From: Candidatus Levyibacteriota bacterium
GTDB lineage: Bacteria > Patescibacteriota > Microgenomatia > Levybacterales > UBA12049
Reading direction: 5' to 3'
NCBI GenBank assembly: GCA_016192645.1
Contig: JACPTT010000093.1
Coordinates: 1 to 6,447 of the forward strand
DNA: 6,447 nt
Below, one piece after another: positions 1-5,602 of this stretch. Both the position numbers and the translations under genes were made by a program. Within the stretch, counting starts at the first letter, position 1, and each line of letters opens with the position of its first letter. The notes beneath the pieces were generated by a model, which was given only the letters and a program-made list of their open reading frames with translations, was not told the DNA's origin and searched no databases.

Positions 1-678
1 AATATGCCATCCCGGAAATCCTCCGCCAGCTGGCGGACCCCAGGGACTATCCCATTTCATAAGCCGATCTTTTTCTGCCTTTTTCCACAAAGCAAAATCT
101 GCGCTGTCTTTTTTATCGGTTTCTAAAGACACCCGAACTGCTTTAAGAAGGCTATCCATTTTATCAAGGGTATTACCCGAGAGCTTTCCGTAATTTATGA
201 ATTTCTTAACATTAAAATAAATCGTCTCATCACTCTCATAGGCCAGGCCTTTTTTTAGCAGCACTTTAATCATTTCTATCATCCCCTCGACATGCTCGCT
301 CGCCCGAGGATACCTGCTGGCTTTTTTAATATTAAGTTTTTCTTCGTCCTTAAAGAATAAATCGGTGTAATACTTCGCAATCTCCAGTGGCTTTTTCCCT
401 TGTTTGAGTGCTTCTTCGATAATTGGATCAATTTGAGCATGGTTGTGGATTTCTGATATTCGCATATGGCCAACATCGGTTATGTTTTTTATGTAGGTTA
501 TCTGATAACCGTTGTATTCAAGAACACGCCTTAAAAAATCCGCCATCAAGTAGGTTCGGAAATTGCCAATATGAACCTCGCGATAAACAGTTGGACCACA
601 GGTGTAGATACCCACATGAGGAGGGTTTAACGGTTTGAATTCTTCAACTTTTCGAGTTAGAGTGTTATATAACCTCAT
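1..678 (-). CDS. cysS: Cysteinyl-tRNA synthetase, N-terminal part (runs off the window)
   Basis: This enzyme charges tRNA-Cys with cysteine in the cytoplasm (class I aminoacyl-tRNA synthetase). The visible 226 residues begin MRLYNTLTRKVEEF. A zinc-ligand Cys27 sits in the YTCGPTVY motif, followed by the HIGH-type signature HIGN at 36-39 and NITDVGH; the TDVGH form replaces the more usual TDVDDK. The frame stays open to base 1 and ends in SPWGPPAGGFPGWHI. In known CysRS, WHI is followed by the E-C that supplies the second zinc ligand, so the window cuts just before it. The KMSKS loop and anticodon-binding region lie outside. An AGGAG sequence 7 nt upstream supports the start, and the ATG overlaps the previous stop as ATGA. 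The PPAGGF stretch is encoded by a perfect palindrome and looks inserted. Identification as CysRS is firm. Confidence 0.95.
   Translation of the reverse strand, partial: MRLYNTLTRKVEEFKPLNPPHVGIYTCGPTVYREVHIGNFRTYLMADFLRRVLEYNGYQITYIKNITDVGHMRISEIHNHAQIDPIIEEALKQGKKPLEIAKYYTDLFFKDEEKLNIKKASRYPRASEHVEGMIEMIKVLLKKGLAYESDETIYFNVKKFINYGKLSGNTLDKMDSLLKAVRVSLETDKKDSADFALWKKAEKDRLMKWDSPWGPPAGGGFPGWHI
22..37. repeat. 16-bp perfect palindrome inside cysS
   Basis: TCCGCCAG followed by CTGGCGGA is a perfect 8+8 inverted repeat, GC-rich compared with its surroundings. It encodes the PPAGG residues between SPWG and FPGWHI of CysRS, where relatives usually have only two or three linking residues. I infer a short dispersed palindromic element inserted in frame. 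From memory, similar palindromes are frequent in CPR genomes; I could not check this. Confidence 0.6.
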
Positions 679-1136
679 CCACTTACTCCTCTGAATTTCT
701 CCACTTTCTGGGCGGCTCGTTGTGCGGCAAGGGGCGGCGGTTTTTTTGCTTCTTTTTGCTCTAATTCCTTCATCTCAAGTTTTTTTTCTTTTTCAACCTT
801 CTCGGCCGGGCGCTCCTCTTTTGGTTTTGGCGGATTTGTGAGCTGCTGATAATATTCGCTATGCAAACGCTGCCGAAGGAACTCCTCTTTTTGCTTATCT
901 TCAGCTTGTTTTTGTTGAACTTCTTCAGGGCTTATCGGGGGTTTCTCGCCACCGTATAAATCTTTAACAAATGCCTTTGTTTGTGATTTATCCTGACTTT
1001 GTTTGGGTTGTTGCGATGTGCCCGCCTGCGCTTTTGCTTTTGAACCAACAACCTGCTGTCCTACGGCCTTAGCACCTTTTTCAACTTCTTCCTGTATAAT
1101 CTCCAGTGTCCCTCCCAGCAACCCCCCTTTATTCAT
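675..1136 (-). CDS. Small charged protein of unknown function, likely CPR-restricted
   Basis: This 153-residue protein is not assigned a function. It begins with a Gly-rich segment (GGLLGGTLEIIQEEVEKGAK). A Gln/Lys/Ser-rich stretch follows at about 30-55, then a more conserved-looking core at about 57-105 containing KEEFLRQRLHSEYYQQL. A Lys/Glu-rich tail runs to about 135 and the protein ends in AAQKVEKFRGVSG. It has no signal peptide, membrane segment or cysteine. Composition suggests long charged helices or disorder. Similar short KQE-rich proteins ending in a G-[TV]-SG motif occur in CPR genomes (possibly the DUF5660 group, from memory and unverified). No strong Shine-Dalgarno precedes the ATG. 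Its stop overlaps the cysS start by ATGA, so the two are probably translationally coupled. It is the first gene after the second operator copy. Confidence 0.75.
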   Translation of the reverse strand: MNKGGLLGGTLEIIQEEVEKGAKAVGQQVVGSKAKAQAGTSQQPKQSQDKSQTKAFVKDLYGGEKPPISPEEVQQKQAEDKQKEEFLRQRLHSEYYQQLTNPPKPKEERPAEKVEKEKKLEMKELEQKEAKKPPPLAAQRAAQKVEKFRGVSG

Positions 1137-1156
1137 ATTTATTCAATTCTACTTTA

Positions 1157-1186
1157 ATCATTGCAAAAATAAAAGAGCCAGGTCAA
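1157..1186 (-). promoter_or_regulatory. Possible promoter for the 153-aa gene and cysS
   Basis: On the minus strand TTGACC (1186-1181) is followed after 18 nt by AATGAT (1162-1157), about 20 nt before the start codon. The -35 matches 5 of 6 consensus bases and the -10 matches 4 of 6. It lies downstream of the second operator copy, so a repressor bound there would not overlap it directly. This is a weak prediction; a TATAAT inside the operator copy is a competing candidate. Confidence 0.3.
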
Positions 1187-1253
1187 CGGCAAACAGATCA
1201 ACAAACAACTCACGCGAACCCATTTAAAAAACTCATGTCTATGGAACGCCTAC

Positions 1254-1281
1254 CACTCTAATGATATGTATTATTATAGTG
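1254..1281. promoter_or_regulatory. Second copy of the 28-bp palindromic operator
   Basis: The half-sites are CACTCTAAT (+ strand left arm) and ATTATAGTG (right arm). It matches the copy at 1774-1801 in 27 of 28 positions, and identity extends 3 bp further on the left. The one difference (G to T at 1277) creates a consensus TATAAT on the minus strand (1278-1273), although no good -35 lies at the matching distance. It sits 46 bp after the TrpR-like stop and about 118 bp before the next gene. A regulator binding site controlling the 153-aa gene and cysS is the simplest reading. Confidence 0.55.
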
Positions 1282-1327
1282 GGCAACTAATCTTTCAGGG
1301 ATGGAAGAAATAGAAGAAACTGATTTT

Positions 1328-1771
1328 CTAGAAGGCTTTTTTCCGCTGCCGTTTTTTCTTCTGATACTCTTGCCTCTGATATACCCAGCTACTCCCCTTT
1401 GAGTCTGGTATATGGGACAGTATATCTTCGACCTTTTCCCAAAACGCATCGATTTTTTCGTCTCGCAAAATCTTCTCCACCATTTTTTTGTATCCCTTAC
1501 CAGAATACTTTAAGCTTAAGCTTACCGTTGCAATGGTTGTTGGTGTAACTCGAAGAACACTCTCTATTGTTGGATATGAATACCCTTTTGCTAAAAGAAC
1601 TGCGATCGAGAGGCGTTTTGCGAGCATAATTTTCTCAACCGGAGAAAGAAAATCCTCTAAAAACTCTTCTATCTCTTCCTGGTCTTTAAGAGAAGAAATC
1701 GTAGTTTTGAAAATCTCGAATATTCTTTTCTCTACATCTTTATGAATCGGATATTTTGAGACCTGTGCCAT
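1328..1771 (-). CDS. TrpR/YerC-family transcriptional regulator
   Basis: This is a predicted DNA-binding repressor of 147 residues. Residues about 15-102 match the TrpR superfamily fold. LSPVEKIMLAKRLSIAVLLA (42-61) aligns with the [20 protein letters not shown] region of E. coli TrpR. The helix-turn-helix follows at about 64-88 (SYPTIESVLRVTPTTIATVS). The two arginines that hold tryptophan in E. coli TrpR (R54, R84) align with Ser55 and Leu85, so tryptophan is probably not the ligand; this resembles the YerC/YecD branch. YerC proteins are usually about 90-100 residues; here a tail of about 45 residues ends in a basic stretch (QKKKRQRKKAF). The start ATG lies 2 nt from a palindrome holding its own promoter, which strongly suggests autoregulation. 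A second palindrome lies after the gene. What it senses is unknown. Confidence 0.85.
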   Translation of the reverse strand: MAQVSKYPIHKDVEKRIFEIFKTTISSLKDQEEIEEFLEDFLSPVEKIMLAKRLSIAVLLAKGYSYPTIESVLRVTPTTIATVSLSLKYSGKGYKKMVEKILRDEKIDAFWEKVEDILSHIPDSKGSSWVYQRQEYQKKKRQRKKAF

Positions 1772-1773
1772 AC

Positions 1774-1801
1774 CACTCTAATGATATGTATTATTAGAGT
1801 G
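1774..1801. promoter_or_regulatory. 28-bp palindromic operator at the TrpR-like gene
   Basis: The arms CACTCTAAT and ATTAGAGTG form a perfect 9-bp inverted repeat around a 10-bp AT-rich centre. Twelve of the 14 base pairs across the whole 28 bp are symmetric. It ends 2 nt before the ATG of the TrpR-like gene and overlaps the predicted -10 and spacer, the classic place for a self-repressing operator. A near-identical copy lies at 1254-1281. Confidence 0.65.
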
Positions 1802-1809
1802 ATTGTCAA
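1781..1809 (-). promoter_or_regulatory. Promoter of the TrpR-like gene, embedded in its operator
   Basis: On the minus strand a perfect TTGACA (1809-1804) is followed after exactly 17 nt by TATCAT (1786-1781). Only 9 nt separate the -10 from the ATG at 1771. Transcription would therefore start at or within a few bases of the start codon, giving a leaderless or nearly leaderless mRNA. The -10 and most of the spacer lie inside the palindrome. Confidence 0.65.
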
Positions 1810-1819
1810 TATCCCTTTG

Positions 1820-2248
1820 TTAATTGATTTCAAGCTTGTTGAAATCCCCTTTAATAATCTCCGGGTGCATCATTTTTACTTCAATAACCCATCTCGCCTT
1901 TTTCATAGAAGGCAAACCATTTAATAAAATAATTCTTTTCCCCAAGTAACGAGCAACTGCAATTTCCATCAATACTGATGCTCCGATATACCCACTAACG
2001 CCGTTTTTGGGATAATTTAGCACAAGTATTGCATCGCTCCTACCTATTAATTCAAAACCTTTTGCCATTACATCGTTCTCCAAACAGTATTTAAGATCCC
2101 TCTTTAAATCATCTATCAATTCGGGGTCTTTAAGGCATTCATCTGTGCCAGGAGGAAGAAAAACATTATGGCCTAAGGACTCTAGTTTTTTCTTTACTTG
2201 TAACATCTTTTTTACATTATTCATACTTGCGCAAATAAATATTTTCAT
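1820..2248 (-). CDS. Nucleoside 2-deoxyribosyltransferase-like protein
   Basis: This 142-residue protein has the Rossmann-like pattern of the nucleoside 2-deoxyribosyltransferase superfamily. It opens with MKIFICASM, then has an LESLGHNVFLPPGTDE segment (23-37), GRSDAILVLN (69-78), and GYIGASVLMEIAVARYLGKR (86-105) before a final strand IILLN. By analogy, Asp72 and Glu95 occupy the positions of the substrate-binding aspartate and catalytic glutamate of characterised enzymes; this alignment is by eye. Characterised members swap or hydrolyse the base of deoxynucleosides or nucleotides, but many relatives have unknown substrates. It begins 4 nt after the recR stop with only a distant AAGGAAG, so it probably relies on coupling. 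Its place behind prs and recR fits nucleotide salvage or clean-up. Fold is likely, activity uncertain. Confidence 0.7.
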   Translation of the reverse strand: MKIFICASMNNVKKMLQVKKKLESLGHNVFLPPGTDECLKDPELIDDLKRDLKYCLENDVMAKGFELIGRSDAILVLNYPKNGVSGYIGASVLMEIAVARYLGKRIILLNGLPSMKKARWVIEVKMMHPEIIKGDFNKLEIN

Positions 2249-2252
2249 AATA

Positions 2253-2867
2253 TTAATACTCGCTTCTTCCTTCCATCGCCCGTTGCAAAGTTACTTCATC
2301 GGCATATTCCAAATCCGCACCAACCGGAAGTCCCCGTCCAATGCGCGTGATCTTTAACTGATGTCCATTTTGAACGATCTGCTTAATTTGTTTATGAATA
2401 TACATTGCCGTTGCTTCCCCTTCCATGGTCGGATTCGTCGCCAGTATTATCTCCTTTATTCCTGCATTATTCCTGATTCTTTCTAAAAGTTGCTCAATAT
2501 AAATCTCATCCGGTCCAATGTTATTTAGAGGATCTATTCTTCCATGAAGTACGTGATATGCTCCATGATATTTGCCGTTTTTTTCAAGCGCCAAAACATC
2601 CAGCGGATGCTCAACAACACATATTATCGAACTATCGCGCTGTTTATCCGAACAAATAGAACACGGGTCTTCCTCGCCAATCGTAAAGCAGACCGAACAC
2701 AAGATCGTTTCTTTTTTAAGATTCTCAAGCGCTTGAGCAAACCGGTCTAATTCAAGTTGAGGGACATGTAACAAGTAAAAGGTAAGCCGTTGGGCTGTTT
2801 TTGGTCCAATTCCGGGAAGCCGCTCAAATGCTTCGATAAGATTTTGTATTGCCTTTGGAATTTTCAT
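2253..2867 (-). CDS. recR: Recombination protein RecR
   Basis: RecR works with RecO (and RecF) to load RecA onto single-stranded gaps during recombinational DNA repair. The 204-residue protein is of normal length and complete. A helix-hairpin-helix region lies at 17-27 (LPGIGPKTAQR). The zinc module has Cys57, Cys60, Cys69 and Cys72 (CSVC...CSIC). The Toprim domain runs from about 80 to 175, with VVEHP holding Glu86 and the YHVLHGRIDPLNNIGPDEI segment. A C-terminal TRIGRGLPVGADLEYADEVTL motif follows. Its ATG overlaps the prs stop (ATGA). RecR commonly follows dnaX and ybaB in bacteria; here prs has come between them. Confidence 0.97.
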   Translation of the reverse strand: MKIPKAIQNLIEAFERLPGIGPKTAQRLTFYLLHVPQLELDRFAQALENLKKETILCSVCFTIGEEDPCSICSDKQRDSSIICVVEHPLDVLALEKNGKYHGAYHVLHGRIDPLNNIGPDEIYIEQLLERIRNNAGIKEIILATNPTMEGEATAMYIHKQIKQIVQNGHQLKITRIGRGLPVGADLEYADEVTLQRAMEGRSEY

Positions 2868-3769
2868 CTTTTCTTTTTTAACTCGTCTGCTATCATTTTT
2901 GCTATCGATAGAACCTCAAGTTTTGGGAATTGTTTTTTCTCCGGAACCTCGATAGAGTCCGTAACAAATACTTTTTTTATTGCTGATTTTTGCAAGACTT
3001 GCGGGGCCGCATTGGAAAAAACCGGGTGCGTTGCAAAAACATAAATCTCCGAAACTCCTTTTTGAAGCAGAAGATTTACTGCCGTAATTATGGTGCTTCC
3101 GCTTGAAATCATATCATCAACAATAAGAGCTCGCTTTTTAACTTCCCCTTCAATCTCTTCGGCGGTTGTTTCTCCTGTTGCCAAATTTCGGTTTTTGACA
3201 ATTGAGGCATAAGGCATTCCCGAAAGCATCTCTGAGAGCATTTTTATTCTTCGTATTCCTCCCATATCGGGCGAGATAAGCACCGTTGAATTGTTAGTAA
3301 AACGTTCTTCTTTGATTTTTTCTGCAAAAAGGGGAAGAGCCGAAAGATGGCAAACGGGAATATGAAACAACTCCGGAATTTTAATTGAATGAAGATCAAA
3401 TAAAATAAGTTTGTCCATGCCAACTGCTTCGAGAGTTCTTATCACCACTTCAAGCGACACTGCTTCGCCTTCTCGAAAGATATGATCCTGTCTTTGATAT
3501 CCCAGATATGGAATAACCGCAGTTGCTGATTTTGCTCCGCTTCTTCTTATGGCATCAACAATAAAAAAAAGCTCCATATAATTTTGATCTGTCGGGGTTG
3601 AGGTTGACTGAACAACAACACACTCGTTATCTACAACTTTCTCCAAAATCCGCACTCTCTTTTCTCCATCGGGGAAGATGTGAATTTCCAAAGGAGAAAG
3701 CTTAGTTTTAAGCTTTTCTGCAATTTTTTCAGCCAGTGGTTTATTTGAGCTCCCGCTAAAAACCTTCAT
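2864..3769 (-). CDS. prs: Ribose-phosphate pyrophosphokinase (PRPP synthetase)
   Basis: This enzyme makes PRPP from ribose 5-phosphate and ATP, feeding purine, pyrimidine, NAD, histidine and tryptophan synthesis or salvage. The 301-residue protein is slightly shorter than the usual 310-320. Visible motifs are FPDGE (32-36), PYLGYQRQD (87-95), FDLHS (124-128), SPDMGG (166-171), a flexible-loop KNR (192-194) where classical enzymes have KRR, and the PRPP loop LIVDDMISSGST (215-226). The N-terminal and FDLHS regions differ somewhat from the classical class I form (DLHADQIQGFF), so allosteric control by Pi/ADP may not be conserved. The start is supported by GGAGG 8 nt upstream and by an ATGA overlap with ybaB. 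Its presence between ybaB and recR is unusual outside this lineage. Confidence 0.95.
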   Translation of the reverse strand: MKVFSGSSNKPLAEKIAEKLKTKLSPLEIHIFPDGEKRVRILEKVVDNECVVVQSTSTPTDQNYMELFFIVDAIRRSGAKSATAVIPYLGYQRQDHIFREGEAVSLEVVIRTLEAVGMDKLILFDLHSIKIPELFHIPVCHLSALPLFAEKIKEERFTNNSTVLISPDMGGIRRIKMLSEMLSGMPYASIVKNRNLATGETTAEEIEGEVKKRALIVDDMISSGSTIITAVNLLLQKGVSEIYVFATHPVFSNAAPQVLQKSAIKKVFVTDSIEVPEKKQFPKLEVLSIAKMIADELKKKR

Positions 3770-4053
3770 TGTTGTCCTCCTCCCAATAATCCCTGGAGTC
3801 CTCCACCCATTTGTTGAAGTTTTCGCGCCGCTACTTCTTGGGATTTTTTAACCGCCTCATTTACCGCCTCTTTTATGTCGTTGTCCGAGCGGCCGTTTGA
3901 TTTCAGCTCTTTAATTTTCTGATCACCGCTTATTACTATTTGAACACCGTTTTGCTCAACTGTAACTTCTTCGCTTTGAAGTTCCCGCTGAATAGCCATT
4001 GCCTGATCTCGCATTTTCTTTAAGTCTCCTAATTGTTTAAACGGATTCATCAT
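3766..4053 (-). CDS. ybaB: YbaB/EbfC nucleoid-associated protein
   Basis: This small dimeric DNA-binding protein is thought to coat or organise the nucleoid. The 95 residues follow the family pattern. The N-terminal helix is MMNPFKQLGDLKKMRDQAMA, then EEVTVEQNGVQIVISGDQKIKEL forms the beta sheet, and a C-terminal helix (EAVNEAVKKSQEVAARKLQQM) leads to a Gly-rich end (GGGLQGLLGGGQQ). Two ATGs stand in tandem (4053 and 4050). The first overlaps the dnaX stop as ATGA, and AGGGGGTG lies about 7 nt upstream, so the first was chosen. The dnaX-ybaB pairing is one of the most conserved bacterial neighbourhoods and supports the call. Confidence 0.95.
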   Translation of the reverse strand: MMNPFKQLGDLKKMRDQAMAIQRELQSEEVTVEQNGVQIVISGDQKIKELKSNGRSDNDIKEAVNEAVKKSQEVAARKLQQMGGGLQGLLGGGQQ

Positions 4054-5582
4054 CTCTTTTCACCCCCTTGCGATTTTAACACTATCGAAACAACAATATC
4101 TTTTCCGCTTATTTCTTTACATACCTTCTCAAGAATGGCTTTTGTTTTTTTCTCTTCCAGCCGTTCTTTATGGAATTTATAACCGGTTTCAATAACAAGC
4201 TTTTTTCCATCATACGATTTTAGAACACATCCGCGCAATACCCCGGCAACTGAGTGGTTATAGGATTTCACTTGCCGAATGAGACTATCCCAAAGAGCGG
4301 TGGGCGCCTGCCCACTTGTAGCGCGAGGGGTGACAATACTAGCGGGTGACGCGAGCGGAGGGCTCCCAAGGAGCGCAGTGCGTCCGGTTCCGAAGGAGAG
4401 GCTAGCACGAGCACCTTGGGAGGAGTAAGCGGCAGGACCCGCTGAACTTTGACCCCGAGCGCTCTCCTCCTCCTTCTCCAAACCCCACCCAATAATTGCC
4501 AATTCCAAAGGCAACTGCGGCAGAACTGCGTATTTTAGCTCTGAATGCGCCCGTGCCAAAAGTTCGATAAGTTGTTTTACTTCCTCAACGCTAAACCCTA
4601 CCTTTGATTTAGAACTTGCAACACCTAATTGAGTAAGTAACTCTTCATGCAAAGTATTTATGAGCTGTTCTAAAAAATATTTCATGTCAATCCCCTGCTC
4701 GACAATTTTTGAAGTCAATTTTAATCCCTCTTTTATATCTTTCTTTGCCAAAAAAGAAAGTATCTGCAAGGCTTGATATTTGATATTTGATATTTGATAT
4801 TTTTTTTCCAGTAATTCTTTCGTAATTTTCTTCCTATTTGCAACAGAAGCCATTTCCTCCAAGATTTTTGCCCCGTCGCGAAAACTCCCCAACGATAACT
4901 GGGCAATATGATCAAGTGTTTCGTTTTGGATTTTTAGTTTTTCGCCCGTCACGATACGCCTAAAAGAACGCAGGAGATCTTCCTTTGAAGCAAGGGGGAA
5001 CGCAACATGCAGGCATCTGGAAATTATTGTTTCGGGGACTTTATGCGGTTCTGTTGTACACAAAATAAAAACTGCGTGGCTTGGCGGCTCTTCTAAGGTT
5101 TTTAAAAGAGCGTTGAATGCCTCTTGAGTCAGCATGTGAACCTCGTCAATAATGTAAACCTTTTTCCGCGCTCTTGCTGGAGCAAGACGGATTTTTTCCC
5201 GAAGATCTCTAATTTCATCAATGCCCCGATTTGAAGCCGCATCGATTTCTAGAACATCTAAATTTGTTCCATTTGTTATGGAAACGCACTGGTCACACTT
5301 GTTACACGGCTCTTGTGTCAGCTTACCGTCTACAGTCGACTGTCTACTGCTTTTCTTATTCTCTGGCCGTAGTCTGTAGTCTGTAGTCTGTAGTCTAATT
5401 CTTTGGCAATTAATCGCTTTTGCAACAATTCGAGCGGCCGAAGTTTTTCCCAAACCCTTGGGTCCGGTAAAAAGAAAAGCGTGAGCCAAAGAGCCCGAGA
5501 GAACAGAATACAATGTTTCCCTCACCTGTTCACTATCGAGCTCTTTTATTGTTTGCGGGCGGTATTTGCGGTAAAAAACCAT
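4050..5582 (-). CDS. dnaX: DNA polymerase III clamp-loader subunit gamma/tau
   Basis: DnaX is the AAA+ ATPase core of the clamp loader that places the sliding clamp on DNA. The 510-residue protein starts FYRKYRP. Its Walker A is GPKGLGKTS (40-48) and Walker B is IIDEVHM (144-150). The NALLKTLEEPP motif is at 157-167, an SRC motif with the arginine finger at 188-190, and sensor 2 GSFRDG at 232-237. Zinc ligands are Cys59, Cys93, Cys96 and Cys99. The collar domain runs to about 368, then a Ser/Gly/Ala/Pro-rich linker (about 374-427), then a C-terminal domain (about 430-510). Three stretches look inserted: 60-90 inside the zinc module, 260-271 before the collar, and the linker. All carry repeats at DNA level and keep frame. 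Start is 20 nt after ybeY with a short AAGG. I see no convincing signal for a programmed frameshift making a gamma form. Confidence 0.97.
   Translation of the reverse strand: MVFYRKYRPQTIKELDSEQVRETLYSVLSGSLAHAFLFTGPKGLGKTSAARIVAKAINCQRIRLQTTDYRLRPENKKSSRQSTVDGKLTQEPCNKCDQCVSITNGTNLDVLEIDAASNRGIDEIRDLREKIRLAPARARKKVYIIDEVHMLTQEAFNALLKTLEEPPSHAVFILCTTEPHKVPETIISRCLHVAFPLASKEDLLRSFRRIVTGEKLKIQNETLDHIAQLSLGSFRDGAKILEEMASVANRKKITKELLEKKYQISNIKYQALQILSFLAKKDIKEGLKLTSKIVEQGIDMKYFLEQLINTLHEELLTQLGVASSKSKVGFSVEEVKQLIELLARAHSELKYAVLPQLPLELAIIGWGLEKEEESARGQSSAGPAAYSSQGARASLSFGTGRTALLGSPPLASPASIVTPRATSGQAPTALWDSLIRQVKSYNHSVAGVLRGCVLKSYDGKKLVIETGYKFHKERLEEKKTKAILEKVCKEISGKDIVVSIVLKSQGGEKR
4300..4315. repeat. 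Short GC hairpin beside the dnaX linker element
   Basis: GTGGGC and GCCCAC form a perfect 6-bp stem around a 4-base loop. It lies just outside the large nested inverted repeat and may be part of the same insertion. Confidence 0.4.
4321..4462. repeat. GC-rich nested inverted-repeat element in the dnaX linker
   Basis: This stretch is much more GC-rich than the rest of the window. It holds nested arms: an imperfect outer pair (4321-4331 with 4452-4462, 9 of 11), AGCGGGT (4341-4347) with ACCCGCT (4437-4443), and CTCCCAAGG (4363-4371) with CCTTGGGAG (4414-4422). The arms are collinear, so the segment can fold into one long hairpin. It encodes only the low-complexity DnaX linker. I infer a small palindromic element inserted in frame; a locally evolved linker is the alternative. 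Confidence 0.55.
4773..4800. repeat. 4 x 7-bp tandem repeat (TTGATAT) in dnaX
   Basis: Four perfect consecutive copies of TTGATAT (ATATCAA on the coding strand) are followed by a run of T. They encode the YQISNIKYQA stretch (about 262-271) between the ATPase core and the collar domain of DnaX. Twenty-eight bases is not a multiple of three, so flanking bases must restore the frame. Confidence 0.85.
5328..5396. repeat. Heptad-repeat insertion in the dnaX zinc module
   Basis: Four perfect copies of GTAGTCT (5369-5396; AGACTAC on the coding strand) are joined through a 20-base spacer to three degenerate heptads GTCTACA, GTCGACT and GTCTACT (5328-5348). The latter contain the 12-bp perfect palindrome ACAGTCGACTGT (5332-5343). 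The block encodes most of DnaX residues 60-90, between the first zinc cysteine and the other three. Confidence 0.85.
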
Positions 5583-5602
5583 ACCTTAGAAATTTCTAAA
5601 TC

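Noticed and set aside
1254..1281. Palindrome as a transcription terminator after the TrpR-like gene
   Set aside because: The stem is AT-rich and no T-run follows on the minus strand.
1258..1449. Minus-strand 63-codon frame overlapping the end of the TrpR-like gene
   Set aside because: Mostly out-of-frame reading of the basic tail of the regulator, running through the operator copy; no own ribosome-binding site.
1251..1801. Direct repeats as the ends of a mobile cassette carrying the TrpR-like gene
   Set aside because: Each repeat is itself palindromic and one is built into the gene's promoter, which fits operators better; no recombinase or target duplication is visible.
2790..3044. Plus-strand open frames opposite recR/prs and elsewhere
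   Set aside because: They are antisense to well-identified genes, have no ribosome-binding sites and give phenylalanine/cysteine-rich shadow translations.
4268..4492. Minus-strand open frame of 74 codons overlapping the dnaX linker
   Set aside because: It lies in another frame of the GC-rich repeat element, is Arg/Leu/Pro-rich and has no family resemblance; dnaX is unambiguous here.
4800..4807. Run of eight A on the dnaX coding strand as a slippage site for a gamma form, as in Thermus dnaX
   Set aside because: Either shifted frame stops by about base 4700-4733, before the collar domain, so the product would lack the oligomerisation domain that gamma needs.
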